Shown: positions 25,752 to 35,490, counted from the first letter of the stretch. The stretch is DNA of 64,000 nucleotides from Flavobacteriaceae bacterium (GCA_013373385.1 JABXHX010000007.1:1-64000); one strand, 5' to 3'. Notes: a model not told the origin generated them from the sequence alone. A program made the numbers and translations.

Positions 25752-26996
25752 TTATTCTTCTCTTAAAGCTTCTATTGGTTTTATAATGGTTGCCATATAG
25801 GCAGGAATCATTCCTATCAATGTACCTAATACAATTAAAATTGTAAAGGCTATTAAAATAATTGGGATATTAACTGTTGGATTCACTAATGCAGCATCTT
25901 CTCCTTGACCAAAAAGCGTATCAATAACATATAGTACTACTGCTCCAAAAAAGATACCCAACATACCAGCAATTGTTGTCAAGAAAACAGATTCTAAAAT
26001 AACTTGCTGTCTTATTTCTTTTGGTGTAGCTCCAATAGCCCTTCGAATCCCTATTTCTTTGGTACGTTCTTTTACTGTAATTAATAAAATATTACCTATG
26101 GCAAAAACACCTGCAATTAAGGTAGCTATCCCTACGAACCAAGTTAAAAACTGCATTCCTGTTAAAAATCCAGTTACTTTACCAATCTCAACTCCTAAGT
26201 TAACACTCCCAAATGCTCTACTATCTTCAGGATGTACTTTGTGTAAGTTTTTAAGTGTCAGCAAAATATCTTGTTCCATTTGTTTGATATCTACACCATC
26301 ATTAGCAGTAATCATCATCCAATCAATTTTATTGGCTCTGTTATAGACTTTTTGGAAAGTTGTAAAAGGAATATAAGCTGCATCTCCGTCAAAACTAATT
26401 CCATTTGAAGGTTGATACACTCCAACAACCTTGTAATTAATACTATTTATTTTGATGTACTCTCCTATTGGGTTAACATTTTTATCAAATAATTGCTTGT
26501 AAATATCTTCAGCAATTACGCATACTTTTGCTTCAGACAAAATGTCATTTTCATTGATGAAACGACCATATAATAGGTTCTTTTTTTGTATTTTATCAAG
26601 TACAGGATAATCTCCACTTACATTAAAATTTCCAGATTTAAAGTCTTTGATAATTAAATTATTTGTTTGATTTCTAGGTGCTAATAATTTAATTTCACTA
26701 CTAAATTCTTGCTTTAATATTTCTATATCACTTAATTTTAAACGAAGCCTTCTTCCTTTTTGAAATCCTTTAAATGGAGTATCAGTAGATTGCGTCCACA
26801 CAAATACACTATTGGTAGCAAAGTTTCCAAAAAGCTTATTGAAGCCGTTTTCCATCCCTCTTGCTGCACCCAATAAGGCCACCAATAAAAAGATACCCCA
26901 CCATACACCTAAAATGGTGATAAAAGTTCTCAATTTATTTTTACGAATACTACCGTAAATTTCTTGCCAAGTATCTGAATCAAATAAAAACTTCAT
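25752..26996 (-). CDS. MacB-type ABC transporter permease (second copy)
   Basis: A 414-residue permease with one N-terminal helix (about 20-45), a large periplasmic MacB_PCD domain (about 50-245), and an FtsX domain with three C-terminal helices; the cytoplasmic loop has KERTKEIGIRRAIGATPKEI, the ATPase-coupling segment. Together with the paralogous permease next to it, it should form a heterodimer energised by the separate ATPase. 14-nt gap to the adaptor gene, 1-nt gap to the paralogue. Substrate (peptide, drug or lipid) unknown. Confidence 0.9.
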   Translation of the reverse strand: MKFLFDSDTWQEIYGSIRKNKLRTFITILGVWWGIFLLVALLGAARGMENGFNKLFGNFATNSVFVWTQSTDTPFKGFQKGRRLRLKLSDIEILKQEFSSEIKLLAPRNQTNNLIIKDFKSGNFNVSGDYPVLDKIQKKNLLYGRFINENDILSEAKVCVIAEDIYKQLFDKNVNPIGEYIKINSINYKVVGVYQPSNGISFDGDAAYIPFTTFQKVYNRANKIDWMMITANDGVDIKQMEQDILLTLKNLHKVHPEDSRAFGSVNLGVEIGKVTGFLTGMQFLTWFVGIATLIAGVFAIGNILLITVKERTKEIGIRRAIGATPKEIRQQVILESVFLTTIAGMLGIFFGAVVLYVIDTLFGQGEDAALVNPTVNIPIILIAFTILIVLGTLIGMIPAYMATIIKPIEALREE

Positions 26997-26997
26997 A

Positions 26998-28230
26998 TTA
27001 GTCTGCTCTTAATGCTACAATTGGTTTAATACGTGCTGCTCTTTTTGCTGGTAAATACCCAGCAATTAAACCTGCTAAAATCAATGTAATTGTTGCTCCT
27101 ATTACAATTCCTGAACTTACACTTGGATCTTTAATAAAATAATCTTCTTCTAAGCTGTTACCTATAAGACTTAATAAATAAGTACCAAAAGATAAGCCTA
27201 AATAACCTGCTAGAGTGGTAATTAGTACTGACTCTTGTACTACCATTCCAATAATAGAAGAAGGTTGAGCTCCTAATGCTTTACGGATACCAAACTCTTT
27301 CGTACGCTCCTTAATAACAAAAATCATAATATTACTAATACCAATAATTCCAGCAATTAATGTCCCAGAACCAATAATGATTACTAATACATATAGAATT
27401 CCCATAAACTGACCAACTCCTTTATTGGCTTCAGCCATATTACGAACTCGAAGTGCACTTTGATCATCTGGATGTATATCTAATTTCTTTTTTAAATCTC
27501 TTTCAATCTTATTTCCGAATGCTATTGCTTGATCTAAATTTAGTTTTGGATTGTACCCAACATTAATCTGACTGATATAATCGTTATTTCCATACAGCAT
27601 TTGTGCTGTTGTTACTGGCATATAAACGATTCTCTCTTCATTATCATTACCATCATCTGAAAAAATTCCGATAATTTTATACGAAATTCCATTCATATTC
27701 ACTCGTTTACCTAAAGCTGGTTTTTCTCCAAAAATATCTTCTTTAATTAACCTACCTATAACAATTACTTTAGCTCTTTCTTTTAAATCTCTATCATTCA
27801 AATACCTCCCTTCATCTACAATTGTTTTTTCAAGAAACTGATGATCTGGATGTACTGCTCTTAAATTGTAATTATCTTGTTTGTTTTTATAAGAAATATT
27901 TACATTTCTATATATTCTAGCAGTTAAATGCTCTATTTTACTTTCGTAATTTTCTTTTACAAAATCGTAATCTTTATTTTTTAACTGAATTCTTCTCCCT
28001 GTTTGTAATCCTTTGTAAGGTTTAGATGTTTTCCACACTCGCACAAAAATCGAGTTCATTGCATCATCTGCAAAAGCCTCTTTAAATGTATTACTCAAAC
28101 CATTTACAACTCCAAATAGCAATGTAAATAATAGAATTGCAAATGCCACCGTAAAACCAGACATTACAGAACGTAACTTGTTTTTACTAATGCTTTGAAA
28201 TATTTCTCTCCAACGATCTAAATCAAACAT
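26998..28230 (-). CDS. MacB-type ABC transporter permease (first copy)
   Basis: A 410-residue paralogue of the next gene: N-terminal helix, MacB_PCD periplasmic domain, and FtsX domain with coupling segment KERTKEFGIRKALGAQPSSI. Unlike E. coli MacB, the ATPase is a separate polypeptide. Two non-identical permeases in tandem suggest a heterodimeric transporter. It follows the ATPase gene with a 2-nt gap. Confidence 0.9.
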   Translation of the reverse strand: MFDLDRWREIFQSISKNKLRSVMSGFTVAFAILLFTLLFGVVNGLSNTFKEAFADDAMNSIFVRVWKTSKPYKGLQTGRRIQLKNKDYDFVKENYESKIEHLTARIYRNVNISYKNKQDNYNLRAVHPDHQFLEKTIVDEGRYLNDRDLKERAKVIVIGRLIKEDIFGEKPALGKRVNMNGISYKIIGIFSDDGNDNEERIVYMPVTTAQMLYGNNDYISQINVGYNPKLNLDQAIAFGNKIERDLKKKLDIHPDDQSALRVRNMAEANKGVGQFMGILYVLVIIIGSGTLIAGIIGISNIMIFVIKERTKEFGIRKALGAQPSSIIGMVVQESVLITTLAGYLGLSFGTYLLSLIGNSLEEDYFIKDPSVSSGIVIGATITLILAGLIAGYLPAKRAARIKPIVALRAD

Positions 28231-28232
28231 AA

Positions 28233-28928
28233 TTAAGCGCTTTGCGTTGCTTTTTTGGTTAACTCATCACTGATAATAACACCATCTTTTAAACGTACCA
28301 CACGTTTGGTTTGTGCAGCAACTTCTTCTTCGTGTGTAATTACAAATACGGTCATTCCTTCGTCATTGATATCTTTCAACAAATCCATCACAGAATCTGT
28401 TGTGGTAGAATCTAAGGCACCTGTTGGCTCATCTGCCAATACTACTTTAGGCTTTGTAACTAAGGCTCTTGCAATGGCTACACGCTGCTTTTGCCCTCCA
28501 GATAATTCGCTTGGTAAATGATTAGCCCAATCTTTTAAACCAACTTTATCTAAGTACTCCATTGCCGTTTTTAAACGCTCTCTTCTAGAGACTCCTTTAT
28601 AATATAATGGCAAGGCCACATTTTCTAGCGCAGTTTTGTACGATATTAAGTTAAACGACTGAAATACAAATCCTAAAAACTTATTTCTTAAAATAGCAGC
28701 TTTCTTTTCGTTTAAATTTTTAATCAGCTGACCATTTAAATAGTAATCTCCTTCATCATGCTCATCTAATAAACCTACAATATTTAATAATGTAGATTTC
28801 CCTGAACCAGAAGATCCCATAATAGATACGAATTCTCCTTCTCTAATATGTAAATCAATTCCTTTTAAAACATGTAAAGAATCTTTTCCGATTGGATAAG
28901 ATTTGTGTAGATTTTTTATTTCAATCAT
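28233..28928 (-). CDS. ABC transporter ATPase (MacB/LolD type)
   Basis: A 231-residue ATPase with all motifs: Walker A GSSGSGKST, Q-loop, signature LSGGQKQR, Walker B VVLADEPTGALD and H-loop THEEE. It energises the two permeases downstream. First gene of the operon. A palindrome (28950-28972) just upstream of its start may be an operator or leader hairpin. Confidence 0.93.
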   Translation of the reverse strand: MIEIKNLHKSYPIGKDSLHVLKGIDLHIREGEFVSIMGSSGSGKSTLLNIVGLLDEHDEGDYYLNGQLIKNLNEKKAAILRNKFLGFVFQSFNLISYKTALENVALPLYYKGVSRRERLKTAMEYLDKVGLKDWANHLPSELSGGQKQRVAIARALVTKPKVVLADEPTGALDSTTTDSVMDLLKDINDEGMTVFVITHEEEVAAQTKRVVRLKDGVIISDELTKKATQSA

Positions 28929-28949
28929 TTGATTCGTTAATTTTTATCG

Positions 28950-28972
28950 AAAATAGCTATTGTCGCTATTTT
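28950..28972. promoter_or_regulatory. Palindrome upstream of the exporter operon
   Basis: AAAATAGC-N7-GCTATTTT, perfect 8-bp arms, 21 bp upstream of the ATPase start codon. It has no T-run on the minus strand, so it is more likely an operator or a leader hairpin than a terminator. Confidence 0.45.
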
Positions 28973-29114
28973 AAGCTCCTAATGTTTTGTTAAAAGCCAT
29001 TTTAAAAATACTTCCGTACATCTGACGTTTTAAAAAGAAAATTGTTACAATTAATTGCTAAAAAATAATGATTTTTGTAAAATAGTTTTCTGATGAAGAA
29101 AAAAGAAGCAACAT

Positions 29115-29537
29115 ATGATTGAAAAACTCCTACAGGATAAGCAACTTATTTTATTTGACGGAGTGTGTAATTTCTGCAATGCAACTGTTGTAAAGATTAT
29201 CAAGCACGATACAAAAAATAAATTTGTTTTTGCTTCTCTTCAATCTAACATTGGGCAAACAGTTGTCAATCATTTTTCTATTGATTCTCAAAAAGTAGAC
29301 TCTATTATTTTGGTAACATCTGAGCAAAAGTATTTTATAAAATCTACCGCAGCATTAAAAATTGGCAAACATTTTAGTGGTTTTTGGGTGTTATTACAAA
29401 TCTGTTGGATAGTACCTGCTCCTGTTAGAAATGTAGTCTACGATTTTATAGCAAAAAATCGTTACAAATGGTTTGGAAAGAAAGACAACTGTATGATTCC
29501 AACTCCAGAAATCAGTGCAAAATTTATTGACATTTAA
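29115..29537 (+). CDS. DCC-family (DUF393) thiol-disulfide oxidoreductase
   Basis: A 140-residue thioredoxin-like protein with the family signature LFDGVCNFCNATV: Asp15 and the redox pair Cys18-x2-Cys21. The C-terminal part has the conserved NRYKWFGKKDNCMIPTPE. Predicted to exchange thiol/disulfide; the partner is unknown. Followed after 9 nt by a HAD phosphatase. Confidence 0.85.
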   Translation: MIEKLLQDKQLILFDGVCNFCNATVVKIIKHDTKNKFVFASLQSNIGQTVVNHFSIDSQKVDSIILVTSEQKYFIKSTAALKIGKHFSGFWVLLQICWIVPAPVRNVVYDFIAKNRYKWFGKKDNCMIPTPEISAKFIDI

Positions 29538-29546
29538 ACAACATAC

Positions 29547-30194
29547 ATGAAAAACATACAATGTGTCATTTTTGATATGGACGGCGTTATTGTAAATACC
29601 GAACCTTTACACAAAAAAGCCTATTACCAACTATTTGATTCTTTAAAAATTAATGTTACACCAACATTGTATCATTCATTTACTGGAGGATCTACCATTA
29701 ATATTTGTCAGAAATTGGTCGATACTTTCAACCTAAATGAAAATCCTCAAGACTTGGTGTTACGTAAACGCAGTAATTTTGTCAAATTATTTACCAACGA
29801 CCCAACTTTGCAATTAATTGAGGGTGTAGAAGATATTATCAAGTATTTTTATAACAAGCAAATTACATTGGTCTTGGCCTCTTCTGCTTCTATGGAAACC
29901 ATTAATAGAGTGTTTACACGTTTTGACTTAGATAAATATTTTATTGGTAAACTAAGTGGTGCAGATTTACAACAATCTAAACCACATCCAGAGATTTTTG
30001 AAAAAGCTGCTGCTTTGGCAAACACACCCAAAGAAAATTGTATTGTTATAGAAGATTCAGACAAAGGTGTAAAAGCCTCTAACCGAGCAGAAATCTACTG
30101 CGTGGGTTATATCAGTAAACATTCTAAATTACAAAAACTAGAACATGCCGATATGGTTATTTCTGATTTTAGTAACTTGAAAAAGTATATCTAA
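29547..30194 (+). CDS. HAD-superfamily hydrolase (beta-phosphoglucomutase-like)
   Basis: A 215-residue HAD enzyme with a C1 cap. Nucleophile Asp10 and Asp12 in FDMDGVIVNTEP, motif II ASSASMETI (about 111-119), motif III Lys in SKPHPEIF, motif IV IEDSDKGVKA. Related proteins are phosphatases of sugar phosphates or beta-phosphoglucomutase; substrate unknown. Probably co-transcribed with the DCC gene. Confidence 0.87.
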   Translation: MKNIQCVIFDMDGVIVNTEPLHKKAYYQLFDSLKINVTPTLYHSFTGGSTINICQKLVDTFNLNENPQDLVLRKRSNFVKLFTNDPTLQLIEGVEDIIKYFYNKQITLVLASSASMETINRVFTRFDLDKYFIGKLSGADLQQSKPHPEIFEKAAALANTPKENCIVIEDSDKGVKASNRAEIYCVGYISKHSKLQKLEHADMVISDFSNLKKYI

Positions 30195-30224
30195 ACATCT
30201 AGCTTTATACTAGACTTAATTATT

Positions 30225-31382
30225 CTACTTCAAATTCTTTAAAATAAAATCTACTGTTTTGTTTGTGTTATTATTTTCTAAAAAAGAATCGGTATAATGC
30301 TTTAAATTAACCGCGTAACCTTTTGTAATTAACTCTTGAATTGTAGCAACATATTCTAAAGACACTTTACCTGTTAACAATAAACTCAAGTCCTTTTTAC
30401 TGTGATAATAATCATAGACTTTCTTTAGACCCGTTAAATACAAATAATCTTTCGTAAACCCACCTCCACGATGTGTTCTTAAAGTTACGGCAAACGCTTT
30501 TTCTTTGTCTAAGTCATAATCATTATGCAACAATCTAAAAGTTTTAGAAAACGAGCACCCTTTTTCTAAACTATCTACAGCAATTACTCTATACGCCAAT
30601 TCTTTTAAACGCCTTACTGTTAAGTTACCCGACATATATTCGCTAAAAACTGCCAAGCCTTCTTGTGTCTCTACATTATTAGGAAAACCGTGAGAAAATA
30701 TTTTTAGCGGATGTAACAATCCGTTCATCGTTGTAACCATATGCACACCTATTTCATGGTTATTTAAAATGGCCATTTCATTTTTAGAAAAGGTATGTTT
30801 ACTGTCTATTACTAGAGTTTTTATATTGTTTAACACCATAGCAATAGCTCCCATTTTATCAGATGTTTTTATCTGATACGAAAAATCATACCTATTTGAA
30901 AAATCTCTAAATAACTGGGCTGCTTCATCAGCATTGTATTTTGGTTCAAAAATTTCTTCGGCAACATCATCTTCTTTAAAATGCAAAATGAATTTAGCGT
31001 TCTCTACATCTTGCTCAACGGGAGTTCCAAAAGAATGCAAGCTATTGTAGTAAAATTTCTTCCCCTCTCCAATGGTCTCTATACATTGAATCAAACCTGA
31101 ATAGAAATAAATAATTTCTTCGTACAAATCTCTCAACTGTTTGTCTTCAATTAAATGTATAGGTTGCGTAAACAACTCTTTGTGCAGTTTAAATTTATCA
31201 AAATCTCTGTGTGGATATTTAAAAACAGGGTCTGTTAAATACTTTGATTCAAAGAATTTCTGTTTTTCTTCTTCTATATTAATCGGGTTAACATAGCTTA
31301 ATAATTCGATTTTTTTTACCAAATCATCAATCCTTTTATCAATGTTAAAAAGTGGTTCAGTACCTACATTATGCGCTATCAT
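30225..31382 (-). CDS. DUF1704 QEGLA-motif metallopeptidase-like protein
   Basis: A 385-residue protein of the family annotated flavohemoglobin expression-modulating QEGLA motif protein. It has HEIGVH (His209, Glu210, His214) followed by TQEGLA with Glu241, which fits a zinc site of the HExxxH + E type. The same domain is the catalytic core of the eukaryotic tubulin carboxypeptidase MATCAP, so a C-terminal-residue peptidase activity is plausible, by inference. No signal peptide. It is the last gene of a tight five-gene minus-strand operon with an N-formylglutamate amidohydrolase, a sulfurtransferase, a GshB-like ligase and a GltP-type symporter. Confidence 0.88.
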   Translation of the reverse strand: MIAHNVGTEPLFNIDKRIDDLVKKIELLSYVNPINIEEEKQKFFESKYLTDPVFKYPHRDFDKFKLHKELFTQPIHLIEDKQLRDLYEEIIYFYSGLIQCIETIGEGKKFYYNSLHSFGTPVEQDVENAKFILHFKEDDVAEEIFEPKYNADEAAQLFRDFSNRYDFSYQIKTSDKMGAIAMVLNNIKTLVIDSKHTFSKNEMAILNNHEIGVHMVTTMNGLLHPLKIFSHGFPNNVETQEGLAVFSEYMSGNLTVRRLKELAYRVIAVDSLEKGCSFSKTFRLLHNDYDLDKEKAFAVTLRTHRGGGFTKDYLYLTGLKKVYDYYHSKKDLSLLLTGKVSLEYVATIQELITKGYAVNLKHYTDSFLENNNTNKTVDFILKNLK

Positions 31383-31409
31383 TCTAAACTTTTCTATGAG
31401 GTTACAAAA

Positions 31410-32240
31410 TTACATTTTATGTATTTTATAAAATGCTTCTGCGTGATTTTTTAATTCGGTTTTTAAATAATTTTCTACAGCACTTACAACTTCTGGATAC
31501 ATTATTTGTGCTAACTCATCACAATACACCTTGGCTATTTCTGTAGCCAACACCAATGTATTGTTGAAATTTTGTGTGATACATTTTAAGAAATAGCCAT
31601 TTCCTTGAAAGGTATCATTGATTTTTGAAGTAGATTTAATTCCGTTTGGCAAAGGCATTTTTTCTAGCGTAGCACGCCAAGTTTCAATGGCATTTCCAAA
31701 CCGATTGCTATCTACATTTGTTGTTCCTAAATTCCAAGTGGGTACTTCTCTATCCCAGCGTTTCCAATTGTACGAGTGCATATCGTAGACAATACATATA
31801 CCAAATTTTTCTTCTAGTTTTGCAATTAACGCAACTACTACTTTGTAAAAATTATGGTGCTTTGCCAAGCTTTTTTCTTTCATTTCTTGCGGCAAGGGGT
31901 TTTTCCACAATTGTTTTCCCCAAGCGTCGGTGTAAATAGCTGTTTCTGGTTCGCGATTTAAATCGTACTCGAACCTAGAATCCATTCCTGCAATTACAAT
32001 TGGGTGTGATTGTATCATCTCTTTGGTTGCTGGGTCTTCTTCAAACCAACGCTCGTATTCTGTATGCAAACAATTATCCCATAATTCTTTTCTAAATTGA
32101 TGTCCGTCATGTACAGCTCCGCAAGCATACGGAACATAAGCATCAATTTTTATGGTAAACGAATAATCTGTAGCAACCGCTTCAAAAGTTACTTCTGATT
32201 GAATTTTTTCAATAATTTCTTCAACCGATAATTTTAACAT
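31410..32240 (-). CDS. N-formylglutamate amidohydrolase family protein
   Basis: A 276-residue zinc amidohydrolase (FGase, PF05013 type). Conserved blocks: VPYACGAVHDGHQFR near residue 30, ESDRF-equivalent DSRFEYDLNR near 88-97, and IVYDMHSYN near 150. The classical reaction cleaves N-formylglutamate to formate and glutamate in histidine degradation, but no hut genes are near, so here it probably acts on another N-acyl glutamate-like substrate within the operon's pathway. 27-nt gap to DUF1704, 7-nt gap to the sulfurtransferase. Confidence 0.87.
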   Translation of the reverse strand: MLKLSVEEIIEKIQSEVTFEAVATDYSFTIKIDAYVPYACGAVHDGHQFRKELWDNCLHTEYERWFEEDPATKEMIQSHPIVIAGMDSRFEYDLNREPETAIYTDAWGKQLWKNPLPQEMKEKSLAKHHNFYKVVVALIAKLEEKFGICIVYDMHSYNWKRWDREVPTWNLGTTNVDSNRFGNAIETWRATLEKMPLPNGIKSTSKINDTFQGNGYFLKCITQNFNNTLVLATEIAKVYCDELAQIMYPEVVSAVENYLKTELKNHAEAFYKIHKM

Positions 32241-32247
32241 CTCCTAA

Positions 32248-33099
32248 TTATTTTTCTATTGGTACATGTGCTAAACTACCCCATTCTGTCCAAGAACCAT
32301 CATAAACCGACAACTTATCATAACCAACGGTGCTTGCTCCTAATGCTAAAACACAAGCCGTGATTCCTGAGCCACAAGAAAAAATCATTTCCTTATTGTT
32401 AAAATTTACTTCTTTAAATAAGGCTTTTAATTCCTTTACTGATTTCATTTTTCCTTCGGAAACTAAATTGGCATACGGCAAATTTTTAGACGATGGTATA
32501 TGTCCGCTTCTCACCTCTTTTCTTGGCTCTGGTGCAGTAGCGTTAAATCTACCTGTTGAGCGTGCATCTACAATTTGAATAGTAGCTTTGTCTAGAGCTT
32601 GCAATACTTTTTCTGTATCAATCAACAAATTCTCTTGTTTATTTGCGATAAAATTTCCAACTAAATATTTTTTCTGCTCTTTCTTTTCTGTTGGGTAATT
32701 TTTGTTTTTCCAAGCAGGAAAACCACCATTTAATACAGCAATATTATCAAAACCAAAAGTTTTAAACAACCACCAAACTCTGGGTGCAGAATAGACTCCG
32801 TGTTCATCATATACAATAATACAAGAATCCCTTTCAATTCCTAATTTCTGAGCTTGCTTTTCAAAATCTTTGGCTTGTAAAACCGTGTTTGGAAATGCTG
32901 CTCCTTGTACAGAAAACACATTTTTCAAGTCGAAAAATCGGGTATTCAGAATCTGATTTTCTTCAGTTTTCTCTACAGATTTTGCAGCAGTAACTTTTGG
33001 TAGGGTTCCGTTTAAAACTACTAAATTGGTTGCATTTAAATGTTTATACAACCAATTTACAGAAACCAACGGTTTATTTATTTGTAATAAATTACTCAC
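32248..33099 (-). CDS. Sulfurtransferase, tandem rhodanese (SseA-like)
   Basis: A 283-residue protein with two rhodanese domains: an inactive N-terminal one (about 8-130) and a C-terminal one with active-site Cys in FSCGSGITA (about 240-248), close to the CG(S/T)G loop of 3-mercaptopyruvate sulfurtransferase rather than thiosulfate rhodanese. It would transfer sulfane sulfur from mercaptopyruvate or a similar donor. No export signal. Placed between the FGase and ligase genes with gaps of 7 and 10 nt. Confidence 0.88.
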   Translation of the reverse strand: MSNLLQINKPLVSVNWLYKHLNATNLVVLNGTLPKVTAAKSVEKTEENQILNTRFFDLKNVFSVQGAAFPNTVLQAKDFEKQAQKLGIERDSCIIVYDEHGVYSAPRVWWLFKTFGFDNIAVLNGGFPAWKNKNYPTEKKEQKKYLVGNFIANKQENLLIDTEKVLQALDKATIQIVDARSTGRFNATAPEPRKEVRSGHIPSSKNLPYANLVSEGKMKSVKELKALFKEVNFNNKEMIFSCGSGITACVLALGASTVGYDKLSVYDGSWTEWGSLAHVPIEK

Positions 33100-33109
33100 T
33101 ATGTAATCT

Positions 33110-34141
33110 TTAAGCTTCCTCTACTCTTCTTTTTAAATCAGTCATTCTTAAAAAGGCAGCATTACGCTCTAAATATTTACTCTCTATAAAGTCTATTACC
33201 TTTTCTTGGAGCTTAACTTTGTATACTTTGTTAATATAACTTATGCCTCCAGGACTCATAACATTGACTTCTACCAATTTACCGCCTATTACATCTATCC
33301 CAACAAAATACAAACCGTCTTTTACCAATTTAGGCCCTATTTTTTTACACAAAGCTTTTTCTTTTGCTGTTAGTTTATGCTTCGCAACAGAGCCTCCAGC
33401 TGTAATATTAGAACGATGGTCTTTATCTCCAGGGATTCTTCTCATAGCACCAATGGGTTGCCCATTTAATAATAAAATACGTACATCTCCTTGATCCGCA
33501 CCTTCAATATACTCTTGTAAAATTACATATTCTGATGTACCATCGCTATTATTGATATAAAAATCTAGTAACGAATTGATATTTCCCATTGCTGATTTTT
33601 CTATCAAAATAACTCCTGAACCTCCAAAACCATTCAATGGTTTTAAAATCATTTTATCGGCTTCTGATTCATCAATCATTTTAATTAAATAGTCTTTGTT
33701 TTTAGATACATGCGTAACTGGAATAATCTCGTTATCTGGATCTTCCATTGCAGCAGTGTATAACTTATTGTTTGCTTCTCGCATTCCTTGTACAGAATTG
33801 ACAATAAATACATCTTCTTTTACTGAATCTAAAAAGTTCAACATTAGCGGGTCTAACGGTGGGTTTGCTCTCATAAAGATTACGTCAAAACCTGCGAGTG
33901 GTAACATCTCTTCTCTTGTTGTTGTTTTTTTATAAAACGACGTCATACTAGCAGGTATCTTTTCGTGCCTATTCAAAATGGTACAAAAAGCATAGGTAAC
34001 ACTATTTCTAACTGTTAAGTTAGATGGTGTGCAAATTGCTACTCCATGACCACGTTTCATACATTCATGGATTAGTGTTAATGATGTATCTTTTACAGGC
34101 TCTATATTCTCCCAAGGATACATTAAAAAGCAAACATTCAT
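33110..34141 (-). CDS. GshB-like ATP-grasp ligase
   Basis: A 343-residue ATP-grasp enzyme related to glutathione synthetase GshB: N-terminal domain with NSVQGMREANNKLYT, ATP-grasp core with MILKPLNGFGGSGV and the metal-binding FVGIDVIGGKLVEVNVMSPGG. GshB joins gamma-glutamylcysteine to glycine, but no gshA is seen here and the organism has bacillithiol, so the peptide or amide product may differ. Second gene of the operon after the GltP-type symporter (23-nt gap). Confidence 0.85.
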   Translation of the reverse strand: MNVCFLMYPWENIEPVKDTSLTLIHECMKRGHGVAICTPSNLTVRNSVTYAFCTILNRHEKIPASMTSFYKKTTTREEMLPLAGFDVIFMRANPPLDPLMLNFLDSVKEDVFIVNSVQGMREANNKLYTAAMEDPDNEIIPVTHVSKNKDYLIKMIDESEADKMILKPLNGFGGSGVILIEKSAMGNINSLLDFYINNSDGTSEYVILQEYIEGADQGDVRILLLNGQPIGAMRRIPGDKDHRSNITAGGSVAKHKLTAKEKALCKKIGPKLVKDGLYFVGIDVIGGKLVEVNVMSPGGISYINKVYKVKLQEKVIDFIESKYLERNAAFLRMTDLKRRVEEA

Positions 34142-34164
34142 ATAATTTTATTTAATATTCATAC

Positions 34165-35490
34165 TTATTTTACCTCATCATAATGGTCGTCCCAATTCTT
34201 TACATGAGGTTCACCAAGTTTTCCTACAGATTTAGCTACAACCATAGAAACTGTAGCGTCACCTGTAACATTAATTACAGTACGTAACATATCTAATGGT
34301 CTATCAACTGCAAAAATTAAGGCCAATGCCACTGGATACAATTCTTTCGGAAAATTTATTGATTCTAATACAATCACCAGCATTACCATACCAGCACCTG
34401 GTACGGCAGCTGAACCTATTGACGCCAACAAGGCTGTTAAAACAATAGACATTTGGTTAGAAAAAGCCAACCCTTCTGGCCAAAGTACTTGCATTACAAA
34501 TACTGCTGCTACAGCTTGATACAAACTCGTCCCATCCATATTTATCGTTGCTCCGACTGGTAACACAAAACTTGACACTTCTTTATCAACCCCGATATGC
34601 TCTTCTACACGTTCCATAGTAACCGGTAATGTAGCAGCACTTGAACTCGTAGAGAAGGCTAATAATTGTGCAGGACTCAATTGCTTTAAAAACCAAAGTG
34701 GATTTTTCTTTGCATAAATACTCACTAGTATACAATAAAAAACCACCATAATACACAAACCAATCACCACCACCAAAGCATACTTTAATAAAGCTAGTAA
34801 TATTTCTGGGTCACCAGAGGTAACAACTACATTAGCTAAAAGTGCAAATACGGCTACAGGGGCTGTTAACATAATTAAATCTACCATTTTTAAAACGGCC
34901 TCATTTAATGAGTCAAAAAAGCTTTTTAATGGTTTTGATTTTTTTTCTCCTACCAATAGCATAGAAATTCCTAAAAAGATTGTAAAGAAAATAACTTGTA
35001 ACATTGCTTTATTATTTCCTAAAGCATTGATTGCATTATCTGGCACCATATCTACTACAAATTGTAGTGGACCGTTACTTTGTTGTTTGGTAGCTTCTGT
35101 AATTTTTGAGGTAATACTAGAACTGTTAGCATAAGTATTTGTTAACTTATCTACAGTTTCTTGCGCTACACCATCACCTGGCTGTATAACGTTTACCAAA
35201 AGCAGACCTATAGTAATAGCTACAACAGTGGTACCCATATAAATAAAAATTGTTCGTACACCTATATTTTTAAACTTAGAAATGTCTTTTAAATCTGAAA
35301 TTCCTTTAATCAATGATGCTACAATAAGAGGAACAGCAATAAGTTTTAATAATTTAACAAAAATGGTTCCTAATGGTTTTATCCAATCAGTGATGAATTG
35401 CTGCCAGCCAAATTGTAATGCTAAAAATCCAAAAAGAATTCCTAAAATCATTCCAATAAGTATTTTCCAGTGTAGTGCTAATTTTTTCAT
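34165..35490 (-). CDS. Dicarboxylate/amino acid:cation symporter (GltP/DAACS family)
   Basis: A 441-residue membrane protein of the glutamate transporter fold: Ser-rich hairpin STSSSAATLP (about 285-294), NMDGTSLYQ (about 318-326) and the C-terminal DRPLDMLRTVINVTGD with the substrate-binding Asp/Thr/Asn. It takes up glutamate, aspartate or C4-dicarboxylates with Na+ or H+. First gene of the five-gene operon, which supports glutamate or a related acid as the operon's substrate. Confidence 0.93.
   Translation of the reverse strand: MKKLALHWKILIGMILGILFGFLALQFGWQQFITDWIKPLGTIFVKLLKLIAVPLIVASLIKGISDLKDISKFKNIGVRTIFIYMGTTVVAITIGLLLVNVIQPGDGVAQETVDKLTNTYANSSSITSKITEATKQQSNGPLQFVVDMVPDNAINALGNNKAMLQVIFFTIFLGISMLLVGEKKSKPLKSFFDSLNEAVLKMVDLIMLTAPVAVFALLANVVVTSGDPEILLALLKYALVVVIGLCIMVVFYCILVSIYAKKNPLWFLKQLSPAQLLAFSTSSSAATLPVTMERVEEHIGVDKEVSSFVLPVGATINMDGTSLYQAVAAVFVMQVLWPEGLAFSNQMSIVLTALLASIGSAAVPGAGMVMLVIVLESINFPKELYPVALALIFAVDRPLDMLRTVINVTGDATVSMVVAKSVGKLGEPHVKNWDDHYDEVK

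Noticed and set aside
33110..34141. Naming the ATP-grasp gene gshB
   Set aside because: Fold and motifs fit GshB, but no gshA is visible, bacillithiol is the expected thiol, and the operon suggests another product.
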